Shown here: one piece after another, positions 30,385-38,468 of the stretch
Layout of the letters: each line of letters starts with the position of its first letter
Position numbering within the stretch: the stretch's first letter is position 1
Assembly: GCA_016201105.1 (NCBI GenBank)
Contig: JACQDN010000031.1
Location: 19,111-83,110 of the forward strand
Reading direction: 5' to 3'
DNA length: 64,000 bases
DNA from: Pseudomonadota bacterium
GTDB taxonomy: Bacteria > Pseudomonadota > Alphaproteobacteria > Micropepsales > Micropepsaceae
The notes under the pieces: generated by a model
Database searches by the model: none
Told to the model about the DNA's origin: nothing
The model's input: the letters and a program-made list of their open reading frames with translations, nothing else
Made by a program: the position numbers and the translations under genes

Positions 30385-30584
30385 CCTCCCCGCTTTGCGG
30401 CTAGGGCATGCACAGATCTTTCAGAGTCTTTCCAATGGGTTGGCGAAAGAGTTCGAAGATACGCTCACTTTTTGACCGTCGACATTCGCAAAAATTTGGT
30501 GGGCGACATGAGCTAAGTCATTGATGACGATTCTTTTTTTGAACCGAAGAGAAGTGTGCATGCCCTAGCGCTTTGCGGGGGAGG
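30385..30584. terminator. Terminator-like hairpin split by a small insertion
   Basis: CCTCCCCGC (30385-30393) and GCGGGGGAGG (30575-30584) lie on either side of the element at 30400-30569. If the element and one copy of the target duplication are removed, they rejoin as a nine-bp hairpin with one bulged G and a TTT loop between the convergent DUF5916 gene and dnaE. No T-run follows on the plus strand. Confidence 0.55.
30400..30569. mobile_element. MITE-like non-autonomous element, 170 bp
   Basis: Perfect 15-bp terminal inverted repeats, GCTAGGGCATGCACA at 30400-30414 and its reverse complement at 30555-30569, bound a 140-bp AT-richer core with no open frame. The element is flanked by a direct repeat GCTTTGCG (30392-30399 and 30570-30577; nine bases if CGCTTTGCG is counted), as expected of a target duplication. 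It has no transposase, so it would need one in trans. An 8-9 bp duplication fits several IS families; I do not recognise the terminal sequence. Confidence 0.82.
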
Positions 30585-30589
30585 AAACT

Positions 30590-33500
30590 TCAGACCGATT
30601 CCACGGCGGCCACGCCCGGCAGCGATTTGATTGCGCCTTTCATGGCCGCGGTCACCTGCTGCTTTTGCGGCAGCTTGATCTCGACTTCCCGTCCGGCGCT
30701 GCCGGGCACGACAATCGTGACAATGCCTTTGCCCGGCTGGCGCAATTGCCCGGCGATGGCGTTGAGCGTGCTGGTATCCTCCAGATAAATGCGCAGCCCT
30801 TCGCCGGCATCGGCGGCCGCCTTTTCCAGATCGGTGGCCGAAACGGCGCGCAGCTTGAGTTCGTCGCCTTCCCACGTCGCCGTTGCCTTCAGCAGCACCG
30901 ATTTTCCCGCTTCCAGCAAGGGACGCGACGCCGAAAGCACTTCGGGAAAGAACATCACTTCGAACATGCCGGTGGGATCGGAGAACGAAACAAAGGCGTA
31001 GTTCTGGTCGTTGCGCCCGCGCCGTTCGGACTTGCGGATGATGGTGCCCGCGAGCAGCACCAGGAACGAGCTTCTGCGGTCCTCCAGGATTTGCGCGTAC
31101 GTCGTGGCCTGCATGCGGGTGAGCGCGGTTTTCGAATTGTCGAGCGGATGACCCGACAAATAGAAGCCGATGGCGCTGAACTCTTCGCCAAGCCGCTCAT
31201 GCGAAGGCCATTCGTCGACCTCGACCAGGCGCAGATCGTCTTTGTCGGATGCCACTTCGCCGAACAGCGTCGACTGGCCGCTTTCGCGCTCGCGCGTGGA
31301 ACGCGCGGCATCGCCCAAAATGATGTCGGCGGATTCCACCAACTGGCGCCGATTGCGGCTGAGGCCATCGAAGGCCCCTGCCCGCACCAGGCTTTCGAAG
31401 GCGCGCTTGTTGACGAGCTTGGGGTCCACGCGGCGCGCGAAATCCGCGATGCTGCGGAACGCTCCTTCGGCGCGGCGCACCGCCACGACATGTTCCATCG
31501 CCTGCTTGCCGACACCCTTCACGGCCGCAAGCGCGTAGAAGATGAGACCCTTCTGCGCATCGCAAGCGAAATAGGATTCGGACCGGTTGATGTCCGGAGG
31601 CAGCACGCGCACGTTCAGCCGCTGCGCTTCCTGCTTGAAAATGTTGAGCCGATCGGTGTTGCCGATATCCAGCGTCATCGACGCGGCGAGAAATTCGACC
31701 GGGTAGTTCGCCTTGAGATAGGCGGTTTGATAAGCGACCTGGGCATAGGCCGCGGCGTGGCCTTTGTTGAAGCCGTAGCCCGCGAATTTCGCGGCCTGTT
31801 CGAAGATCTGCTCCGCAATCGACGGCAAAATGCCTTTCTCGCCCGCGCCTTTGATGAAACGGTCACGGTGCACTGCCATTTCGGAGGCGATCTTCTTGCC
31901 CATGGCGCGGCGCAGAAGATCCGCTTCGCCCATGGAATAGCCAGCAAGCTCGCGCGCGATGCGCATGACGTCTTCCTGGTACGTCATCACGCCGTAAGTT
32001 TCGTTGAGCAACGGCTCGAGCGCGGGGTGCAGATATTCCGGCGCCTCCTTGCCGCGCTTGCACGCGACATATTTCGGAATCGAATCCATCGGGCCGGGAC
32101 GATAGAGCGCCACCAGCGCGACCAGATCGTTGATGTGGTCGGGCTTCATCTTGCGCAACAGATCGCGCATGCCCGCGCCTTCCATCTGGAAGACGCCGAC
32201 ACTTTCGCCGCGTGCAAGCATTTCGAAGGTAGGAGAATCCCCGAAATCGATATTCTGAGTGTCGAGATCGATGCCGCGGCGCTTGAGCAGTTCCTCCGCT
32301 TTGGCGATGACAGTAAGCGTCTTCAGACCCAGGAAATCGAATTTCACCAGACCGGATTTTTCGGCGTCCTCATAGTCGAACTGGGTGACCGGCATTTCCG
32401 AGCGCGGATCGCGATAGAGCGGCACCAACTCGTCGAGCGGGCGGTCGCCGATCACTACGCCGGCCGGATGGGTCGAGGCATGGCGATAAAGCCCCTCGAT
32501 CTTGCCGACGATGGAGAAAAGCTGCTGCGCCAGCGGCTCTTGGTCCACCATGCCTTGCAGGCGCGGTTCGCTGTCGATGGCCTCCTGCAGATGAATCGTC
32601 TTGCCCGGCGGATTGGGAATGAGCTTGGCGATGCGGTCGACCAGGCCCAGCGGCATTTGCAGCACACGGCCGGTATCGCGCACCGCCGCGCGCGCCTGCA
32701 GCGAGCCGAGGGCAATGATGTGCGCCACGCGATCGCGGCCGTACTTGTGCTGCACGTAACGAACGACCTCGTCGCGCCGCTCCTGGCAGAAATCGATGTC
32801 GAAGTCCGGCATCGAAACGCGTTCGGGATTGAGGAAGCGTTCGAACAGCAGACCGAAGCGGATGGGATCGAGATTGGTGATGTCGAGCGCCCAGGCGACC
32901 AGCGATGTGGCGCCGGACCCGCGCACGCCGACGGGAATGCTCTGTTGGCGTGTCCACTTCATGAAATCGGACACGATCAGAAAGTAGCCGGGGAAATCCA
33001 TCTTGATGATGACGCCGAGCTCGTATTCGAGCCGGTCGCGATAGACCTTCTCGTCGGCGAACATTCCATGTGCCTTGAGCCGCGCGGTGAGGCCTTCCTC
33101 GGCCTGCTTGCGCAACTCATCGGCGGGCGAGAGGCCGGACTCCGGTACGAACTGCGGCAGGATGGGATCGCGTTTTTTCGGGCGGAACGCGCAGCGCTTG
33201 GCGATTTCGATCGTGTTCTCGATCGCTTCGGGCAGATCGGCAAACTGCGCCACCATTTCCGCCGCGCTCTTGAAGCGGTGCTCGCGCGTCAGCCGGCGGC
33301 GGTCCTGCTGCGAGACAAAGGTGCCATCGGCGATACAGAGCAGCGCATCGTGAGCTTCGTACATGTCGGCCTTGCCGAAATGCACATCGTTGGTGGCCAC
33401 GAGCGGAAGCCGTTTGGCATAGGCCAGATCGACCAGCTGATCTTCCGCCGCACGCTCTTCGGGCATGTTGTGGCGCTGCAATTCGACGTAGAGCCGATTC

Positions 33501-34021
33501 GGAAACATCTGGACCAGGCGGTCGAGCAATTCTCTGGCAGCTTCGGGCTGTCCCTCCACGACGAGGCGGTTGAGCGGCCCTCCCGGTCCCCCGGTCAGCG
33601 CAATCAGCCCCCCGGAATGGGCCGCCAGCATATCGGCCTTCACATGCGGATAATCGCCCGGCTCGGCGCCGAGATAGGCCGTACTCAGGAGTTTGATAAG
33701 ATTGCGGTAGCCGAGTTCGTTTTGCACCAGCAGCGGCAGATAGGGCGGGCGCTCGCGCACCATTCCGGCCACGGGCTGTTGCATTTGCAGATCGACCGAC
33801 AGCAGACAGCCGACGATCGGCTGCACGCCTCCTTTCACCAGCGTCTCGGTGATCTCGTAGACGCCGAAGAGATTATTGACGTCGGTGACGGCGACAGCGG
33901 GCATTGCGCCCGCGAGCGCCAGTTCGGCGATATCCTTGGGCCTGAGCGCGCCTTCGAGGAGCGAATAGGCGCTCTTGACCCGAAGGTGCACGAACGCAGC
34001 GGTCTTGCGCTCCTCCGCCAT
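30590..34021 (-). CDS. dnaE: DNA polymerase III alpha subunit
   Basis: Replicative polymerase catalytic subunit, 1143 residues. The N-terminal PHP domain starts FVHLRVKSAYSLLEGAL; the position that is His in E. coli (HLRVHSDYS) is Lys here, so the PHP metal site looks degenerate. The C-family polymerase core has VGVRGSGATSLVAWALDITN and the catalytic aspartates in MPDFDIDFCQERRDEVVRYV, then GVFQMEGAGMRDLLRKMKPD and GFNKGHAAAYAQVAYQTAYL. The C-terminus has an HhH region and an OB fold (ATTYAQILEDRRSSFLVLLA). The ATG at 34021 is preferred over the TTG at 34027. Gene order lolC-lolD-small ORF-dnaE suggests possible read-through from the SOS-controlled promoter. Confidence 0.96.
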   Translation of the reverse strand: MAEERKTAAFVHLRVKSAYSLLEGALRPKDIAELALAGAMPAVAVTDVNNLFGVYEITETLVKGGVQPIVGCLLSVDLQMQQPVAGMVRERPPYLPLLVQNELGYRNLIKLLSTAYLGAEPGDYPHVKADMLAAHSGGLIALTGGPGGPLNRLVVEGQPEAARELLDRLVQMFPNRLYVELQRHNMPEERAAEDQLVDLAYAKRLPLVATNDVHFGKADMYEAHDALLCIADGTFVSQQDRRRLTREHRFKSAAEMVAQFADLPEAIENTIEIAKRCAFRPKKRDPILPQFVPESGLSPADELRKQAEEGLTARLKAHGMFADEKVYRDRLEYELGVIIKMDFPGYFLIVSDFMKWTRQQSIPVGVRGSGATSLVAWALDITNLDPIRFGLLFERFLNPERVSMPDFDIDFCQERRDEVVRYVQHKYGRDRVAHIIALGSLQARAAVRDTGRVLQMPLGLVDRIAKLIPNPPGKTIHLQEAIDSEPRLQGMVDQEPLAQQLFSIVGKIEGLYRHASTHPAGVVIGDRPLDELVPLYRDPRSEMPVTQFDYEDAEKSGLVKFDFLGLKTLTVIAKAEELLKRRGIDLDTQNIDFGDSPTFEMLARGESVGVFQMEGAGMRDLLRKMKPDHINDLVALVALYRPGPMDSIPKYVACKRGKEAPEYLHPALEPLLNETYGVMTYQEDVMRIARELAGYSMGEADLLRRAMGKKIASEMAVHRDRFIKGAGEKGILPSIAEQIFEQAAKFAGYGFNKGHAAAYAQVAYQTAYLKANYPVEFLAASMTLDIGNTDRLNIFKQEAQRLNVRVLPPDINRSESYFACDAQKGLIFYALAAVKGVGKQAMEHVVAVRRAEGAFRSIADFARRVDPKLVNKRAFESLVRAGAFDGLSRNRRQLVESADIILGDAARSTRERESGQSTLFGEVASDKDDLRLVEVDEWPSHERLGEEFSAIGFYLSGHPLDNSKTALTRMQATTYAQILEDRRSSFLVLLAGTIIRKSERRGRNDQNYAFVSFSDPTGMFEVMFFPEVLSASRPLLEAGKSVLLKATATWEGDELKLRAVSATDLEKAAADAGEGLRIYLEDTSTLNAIAGQLRQPGKGIVTIVVPGSAGREVEIKLPQKQQVTAAMKGAIKSLPGVAAVESV

Positions 34022-34150
34022 TGCCAAATCGATTCCCGTTCACGAAAAGCGCGTCCAGTATCGGCATGACGCCGCCAGGCGCGACCTCGGCCGCGCGTTC
34101 ATCCACAGTCTATTGGCACAGCTCGTTGGAGAGCGGCCGTGTGGCCCGAG

Positions 34151-34255
34151 TTAAGCGGTGGCCAAGAACGCCTGCAGCGCACTTGCCACGTAGAACGAGA
34201 ACGTCACGAAAACCACCAGCCCCAAACCGGCTGCGGTGTCCTTAGCCCAGGCCAT
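34151..34255 (-). CDS. 34-residue single-helix membrane protein under two LexA boxes (SidA-like candidate)
   Basis: A 35-codon frame, too short for routine gene calling, begins with ATG at 34255 behind a strong ribosome binding site (GGGAGG, five bases from the start) and ends with TAA. The product begins MAWAKDTAAGLGLVVFVTFS and continues with a hydrophobic run to a short C-terminus, AFLATA. It has a charged pair (Lys5-Asp6) followed by about 24 uncharged residues, enough for one membrane helix. Its promoter region holds two perfect GAAC-N7-GAAC boxes. Size, topology and SOS control match the concept of Caulobacter SidA, a 29-residue SOS-induced inner-membrane inhibitor of division that acts on FtsW. 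That is analogy, because I cannot align the two. dnaE follows 129 bases downstream. Confidence 0.8.
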   Translation of the reverse strand: MAWAKDTAAGLGLVVFVTFSFYVASALQAFLATA

Positions 34256-34283
34256 GAATTCCTCCCTCAACATTCGAGGGGTA

Positions 34284-34327
34284 AGAGTGTTCTCTCTCCG
34301 TTCTGGCGTCAAGAACAAAGTAGGAAC
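34284..34327 (-). promoter_or_regulatory. SOS promoter with two LexA operators
   Basis: Two perfect SOS boxes occur 24 bases centre to centre: GTTC-N7-GTTC at 34289-34303 (read on plus) and GAAC-AAAGTAG-GAAC at 34313-34327. On the minus strand a -35-like TTGACG (34312-34307) lies exactly between them, so the downstream box covers the -35/-10 spacer and the upstream box abuts the -35. The -10 is weak (CACTCT or ACTCTT near 34289-34283). The upstream box shares the AAAGTA spacer core with the lexA operator. The 34-residue gene starts about 30 bases downstream. Confidence 0.85.
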
Positions 34328-34385
34328 AACTCTGGAGTCCGGTCGCCTCTTGGCTAAGGGGCTGTTTTCGATAATAAAATCACCG

Positions 34386-35099
34386 TCAAGCTCCAGGTTT
34401 AAGCTTGCCGCCGTCGATCAGTTTGCCTTCATGCAGGATCAGCGTGCGATCCATCTTCACGGCGAGCTCGAGATTGTGCGTGGCCACCAGCGCGGCCACG
34501 CCTTCGGTTCGCACCAGATTGACCAGCACCTGAAACACGCCGGCCGCAGTGCGCGGATCGAGATTGCCGGTGGGCTCGTCGCAGAGAAGCAGACGGGGAT
34601 GATTGGCGACGGCACGCGCCAGCGCGACGCGCTGCTGCTCGCCGCCGGAGAGCTGTGCGGGGCGATGCTCGAGACGCTGACCGAGCCCAACCAATTCCAG
34701 GAGCCGCTGGGCTTCCATCTTCGCCAGCTTCTTGCGCTTGCCGGCGATCATCTGGGGAATGACGACGTTTTCCAGTGCGCTGAACTCGGGCAGTAGATGA
34801 TGCGCTTGATAGATGAAGCCGATACCATCGCGGCGGATGCGGGTGCGCTCGGCGTCCGGCATTTTCGACGCCGCATACCCGCCAACGAAGATCTCGCCGT
34901 TGGTTGGCGCTTCCAGCAGCCCCGCCATGTGCAGCAGGGACGATTTGCCCGCGCCCGATGGCCCGACAAGCGCCACCAGCTCTCCCGGCACCAGCGCGAG
35001 GCTGACGTTGCGAAAGACCTCCAGCGAAGCCGGGCCTTGCTTGTAGACGCGCGAGACGCCTTGCAGGCGCAACGATGCGGCGGCGAACGCGTCACTCAT
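34386..35099 (-). CDS. lolD: Lipoprotein-releasing ABC transporter ATP-binding protein
   Basis: Powers the LolCDE complex that extracts outer-membrane lipoproteins from the inner membrane. The 237-residue ATPase has Walker A LVGPSGAGKSSLLHMAGLLE, a Q-loop in FIYQAHHLLPEFSALENVV, the signature LSGGEQQRVALARAVANHPR and Walker B LLLCDEPTGNLDPRTA, all typical of the MacB/LolD class. Its start overlaps the lolC stop by 8 bases. The SOS-controlled small gene begins 130 bases downstream. Confidence 0.96.
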   Translation of the reverse strand: MSDAFAAASLRLQGVSRVYKQGPASLEVFRNVSLALVPGELVALVGPSGAGKSSLLHMAGLLEAPTNGEIFVGGYAASKMPDAERTRIRRDGIGFIYQAHHLLPEFSALENVVIPQMIAGKRKKLAKMEAQRLLELVGLGQRLEHRPAQLSGGEQQRVALARAVANHPRLLLCDEPTGNLDPRTAAGVFQVLVNLVRTEGVAALVATHNLELAVKMDRTLILHEGKLIDGGKLKPGA

Positions 35100-36444
35100 A
35101 GCGCAGGGCCTCCACCGGATCGAGCCGCGCCGCGCGCCAGGAGGGAATGATCGTAGCGAGAAAGGACAAAGTAAGCGCCATGATCAGCACGGAAATCACT
35201 TCATCCGGCTCCATCTTCGCCGGCATGCGGCTGAGGAAGTAGATTTCGGGATTGAACAGCGTCGTGCCGGAAAGCGACGACAAGAACTGCCGCAGTTCTT
35301 CGATGTAAGAGCAGAAGAGCACGCCAATGAGAAAACCGAGTAGCGTACCGACCACGCCGATGCTCGCGCCGGCGATGAAGAAGATACGCATCACCGCGCC
35401 GCGCGTCGCCCCCATCGTGCGCAGAATGGCAATATCGCCGCTCTTGTCCTTCACCAGCATGATGAGGCCGGAAATGATGTTGAGCGCGGCCACCAGGATG
35501 ATGAGCGTAAGGATGAGGAACATCACATTGCGCTCGACCTGCAGCGCGCCGAACAGGCTGGAATTCACGTCTTGCCAGGACGTCACACGGTCATAGGGGC
35601 CGGCCGCGGCGGAAATGCTGTTGAGAAGGCGGTCGCCCAGATTGTCCGGATCGGCGACCATGATTTCCAGGCCGCTGACCGTATTGTCCAGATTGAAATA
35701 GAGCTGCGCTTCTTCCAGCGGCATGAAGACGAATGTCTGATCGTATTCGGTCATCCCGATGCGGAAGGTGCCGGCGATGGTATAGCTCTTCACCCTTGGC
35801 GTGGTGCCGAACGGCGTGACGTTGCCGCGCGGCGCGATCAGCGTGATCGTCATGCCGGGATAGAGGCGGAGCTTATCGGCCAGGCGCGCGCCGATGATGA
35901 CGGACTCCCCACCCTGGAAACGCCCCAGCGCACCCGGCGACAGCGTGTTCGAAACCGTGGTGAGCGATTTGAGATCGGCCCGGCGCATGCCCCGCACCAG
36001 TACGCCCATGGAGACGCCATCGGATGAGGCCATCACCTGCCCGTCCACGATAGGTGCGACGCGCGTAACCCCCGGAACGGCGCGTACGCGCGCGGCCACA
36101 GCGTCAAAGCTGGGGAGATTGCCCGAAGCGCCCTGCACGACAACATGGCCGTTGAGGCCAAGGATGCGGGAGAGCAATTCGTGACGAAACCCGTTCATCA
36201 CCGACATGACGATGATGAGCGTCGCAACGCCCAGCGCGATGCCAATAAAGGAAATAATAGAAATGACCGAGACGAAGGCTTCTTTGCGGCGCGGGCGCAG
36301 ATAGCGCAGCGCGATCATCCATTCGAACCGCGAGAACGGCCGTGTCGAGCGGCCTGTCGTCGGCGCGCGCGCAACCCGCTGCGCATCGTGTTTCGGTGCG
36401 CCACCGAGGCGGGCGGCGATATCGATGTCGGCACGTTCGGCCAT
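35092..36444 (-). CDS. lolC: Lipoprotein-releasing ABC transporter permease LolC/LolE
   Basis: Membrane subunit of the lipoprotein extraction complex; many alphaproteobacteria use one LolC/E-type protein in place of two. The 450-residue protein has four membrane helices in the LolCE arrangement: helix 1 in VSVISIISFIGIALGVATLI, a large periplasmic domain (GVSMGVLVRGMRRADLKSLT), three helices after residue 330 (VMFLILTLIILVAALNIISG) and the terminal SWRAARLDPVEALRYE. The first 38 residues are hydrophilic and variable, so the start is uncertain. The ATG overlaps, as TGATG, the stop of the antitoxin-tail remnant. Confidence 0.94.
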   Translation of the reverse strand: MAERADIDIAARLGGAPKHDAQRVARAPTTGRSTRPFSRFEWMIALRYLRPRRKEAFVSVISIISFIGIALGVATLIIVMSVMNGFRHELLSRILGLNGHVVVQGASGNLPSFDAVAARVRAVPGVTRVAPIVDGQVMASSDGVSMGVLVRGMRRADLKSLTTVSNTLSPGALGRFQGGESVIIGARLADKLRLYPGMTITLIAPRGNVTPFGTTPRVKSYTIAGTFRIGMTEYDQTFVFMPLEEAQLYFNLDNTVSGLEIMVADPDNLGDRLLNSISAAAGPYDRVTSWQDVNSSLFGALQVERNVMFLILTLIILVAALNIISGLIMLVKDKSGDIAILRTMGATRGAVMRIFFIAGASIGVVGTLLGFLIGVLFCSYIEELRQFLSSLSGTTLFNPEIYFLSRMPAKMEPDEVISVLIMALTLSFLATIIPSWRAARLDPVEALRYE

Positions 36445-36485
36445 CAGGCGGCTACTTTGAGTTTGAGACCCAAGGCTACACCTCG
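36444..36485 (-). pseudogene. 3' tail remnant of an antitoxin paralogue
   Basis: The minus-strand codons ending at the stop at 36444-36446 encode ALGLKLKVAA, identical to the last ten residues of the antitoxin gene ending at 36704. At the DNA level the two 33-base stretches (about 36445-36477 and 36705-36737) differ at about seven positions, mostly third codon positions. This indicates an old duplicate whose upstream part is missing. The palindromic repeat at 36486-36668 starts directly where the similarity stops. Confidence 0.65.
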
Positions 36486-36668
36486 ACCCTCCCCTTGAGG
36501 GAGGGTCGAAATTTGCGAAGCGAATTTCGGGGAGGGGTCATTCCGTGCCGTCGGAATTGATGCTCCGTGAAATTCACGAACTTTGCTTTTGAAGACCCGG
36601 CATGACCCCTCCCCGAAAAATCTTCGGCTCTCGCCTCTGATTTTTCGACCCTCCCTCAAGGGGAGGGT
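36486..36668. repeat. Bipartite palindromic intergenic repeat, copy A
   Basis: A left unit (36486-36541: ACCCTCCCCTTGAGGGAGGG, then TCGAAATTTGCG, then a match to CAAATTTCGGGGAGGGGTCAT) and an inverted right unit (36602-36668) enclose about 60 bases of spacer. Each unit is itself an imperfect hairpin, and the two units can also pair with each other. The core TTGCTTTTGAAG near 36587 recurs in reverse orientation in copy B. Confidence 0.9.
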
Positions 36669-36703
36669 TGATTGGAATTCAGACTTCGTGCGCCAGCCCG
36701 ATA

Positions 36704-36997
36704 TCACGCAGCCACCTTGAGTTTAAGACCTAAGGCTCGCATCACTTCCAAAACAGTCGTGAACTTAAGACTTCGATTGTGTGACAGCGCCCAGCGGAGA
36801 CTTTTGCGTTTAAAACCAGTTTTCTTGGCAACAGCCGTTAAGCTCCGCGACCTTGCAATATCGGCTAAAACTTCTGCAATGAGTTTGGGATCGCCATCTT
36901 CCCAAGCCGCACTGAGATATGCGGCGGCATCCCTCTCAGTTTTTATGTACACCGCTGGATCCCAGAGGGTCGTTTTCACAGGGGTAGCTTTGCTCAT
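36704..36997 (-). CDS. HigA-like (HI1420-family) addiction-module antitoxin, orphan
   Basis: A 97-residue DNA-binding protein similar to the 'probable addiction module antidote' family: WDPAVYIKTERDAAAYLSAA, EDGDPKLIAEVLADIARSRS and the HTH LTAVAKKTGFKRKSLRWALS, ending TVLEVMRALGLKLKVAA. ATG at 36997 is the family N-terminus; an upstream in-frame extension would run into proS. Partner toxins of this family (Gp49/HigB-like) are normally encoded directly upstream, but here proS ends 14 bases before it, so the gene is an orphan and probably co-transcribed with proS. A remnant of a second copy lies 260 bases downstream. Confidence 0.8.
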   Translation of the reverse strand: MSKATPVKTTLWDPAVYIKTERDAAAYLSAAWEDGDPKLIAEVLADIARSRSLTAVAKKTGFKRKSLRWALSHNRSLKFTTVLEVMRALGLKLKVAA

Positions 36998-37011
36998 TTC
37001 TCGCTCAACCC

Positions 37012-38331
37012 TTATTTGGCGAAGCGATTGATCGTCTCGGCGAGCGAAAGTTCTTCCTTCGCCCCGCTTTTGCGCACTTTGATCTCGACTGTGCCTTTTT
37101 CGAGGCCGCGCGGGCCCACCACGATCTGATGGGGTATGCCGATGAGATCCATGGTGGCGAACTTGGCTCCCGGGCGGTCGGACGTATCGTCGTACAGCAC
37201 GTCTCGTCCGGCGGCGGTCAATTTCGCGTAAATCTCTTCGCAGGCCTTGTCGGTCGCGGTATCGCCGGCCTTGAGGTTGAGCACGGCGACATCGAAGGGC
37301 GCCACCGGCTCGGGCCAAACAATGCCGGCATCATCGTGGCTGGCTTCGATGATGGCGCCGACCAGACGCGACACGCCGATGCCGTACGAGCCGCCTTCGA
37401 TCGGTACATCCTTGCCGTCCGGGCCGGTCACGGTCGCTTTCATCGGTACCGAATACTTCGTGCCGAAGTAGAAGATCTGTCCAACCTCAATACCGCGCGC
37501 GTTGACGCGCTTGTCCGGCGGGACCTCCCGCTCGAAGCGCGCGGCTTCGTGCACGTCCGACGTCGCCGCGTAGAGCTCCGTGCGCTGGCGCACGATGGGT
37601 TCCAGATCGGCGTCGAAATCCACGTCCTCGCCGGGGACAGGCATGTCGAGCAGGTCCTTGTGACAGAATACCTCGCTCTCGCCGGTGTCGGCCAGCACGA
37701 TGAATTCGTGACTGAGATCGCCGCCGATGGGTCCGGTTTCCGCGCGCATCGGGATCGTCTTGATGCCCATGCGGGTAAAGGCGCGCAGGTAGGCGACATA
37801 CATCTTGTTGTAGGACCGGCGCGCGCCCTCTTTGTCGAGGTCGAAGGAATAGGCATCCTTCATCAGGAATTCGCGGCCGCGCATCACGCCGAAACGCGGG
37901 CGCACCTCGTCGCGGAACTTCCACTGCGTGTGATAGAGGTTGAGCGGCAGCTGTTTGTAGGACTTCACATAGGCGCGGAAGATTTCCGTGACCATGTCTT
38001 CATTCGTTGGTCCATAGAGCAGCTCGCGATCATGGCGGTCCTTGATGCGCAACATCTCGGGACCGTAAGCATCGTAGCGGCCCGTCTCTTTCCAAAGATC
38101 GGATGGCTGCAGCGTCGGCATGAGGATTTCGATAGCGCCGGCGCGGTTCATTTCTTCGCGCACGATCTGCTCGATCTTCTGCAGCACCCGAAACCCGAGC
38201 GGCAGCCAGGCATAGATGCCGGCCGCTTCCTGGCGGATGAGACCCGCGCGCAGCATCAGGCGATGGGAGACGATCTGCGCCTCGGACGGCGTCTCCTTAA
38301 GGACCGGCAGGAAGTAGCGAGACAGGCGCAT
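37012..38331 (-). CDS. proS: Prolyl-tRNA synthetase (short bacterial type)
   Basis: Charges tRNA with proline. The 439-residue class II synthetase begins [20 protein letters not shown] and shows motif 1 region [20 protein letters not shown], motif 2 [20 protein letters not shown] with [12 protein letters not shown], and motif 3 [20 protein letters not shown], then the anticodon-binding domain ([20 protein letters not shown]). It lacks the large editing insertion of the 570-residue E. coli type, normal for alphaproteobacteria. A -10-like TATACT lies about 20 bases upstream of the start, without a convincing -35. Confidence 0.96.
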   Translation of the reverse strand: MRLSRYFLPVLKETPSEAQIVSHRLMLRAGLIRQEAAGIYAWLPLGFRVLQKIEQIVREEMNRAGAIEILMPTLQPSDLWKETGRYDAYGPEMLRIKDRHDRELLYGPTNEDMVTEIFRAYVKSYKQLPLNLYHTQWKFRDEVRPRFGVMRGREFLMKDAYSFDLDKEGARRSYNKMYVAYLRAFTRMGIKTIPMRAETGPIGGDLSHEFIVLADTGESEVFCHKDLLDMPVPGEDVDFDADLEPIVRQRTELYAATSDVHEAARFEREVPPDKRVNARGIEVGQIFYFGTKYSVPMKATVTGPDGKDVPIEGGSYGIGVSRLVGAIIEASHDDAGIVWPEPVAPFDVAVLNLKAGDTATDKACEEIYAKLTAAGRDVLYDDTSDRPGAKFATMDLIGIPHQIVVGPRGLEKGTVEIKVRKSGAKEELSLAETINRFAK

Positions 38332-38468
38332 GGCGCATCGATTCCAAGTATATTGGTTATATGCACGTTCTACGGAACCGGCGGCACAAGGGCAATCGGC
38401 CTCTGACGAGCCAGCCGTGGTTCCGATTTTGACGGGCGGATAGACAGTTTTCTGCGAGGAGGGACATC

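Noticed and set aside
36444..36707. 87-codon frame through repeat A
   Set aside because: All but the last ten or so codons are translation of the palindromic repeat; only the antitoxin-like tail is meaningful.
38367..38378. GTTC-TACG-GAAC upstream of proS, resembling SOS half-sites
   Set aside because: Spacing and orientation are wrong for the alphaproteobacterial GAAC-N7-GAAC box; it is a short chance palindrome.
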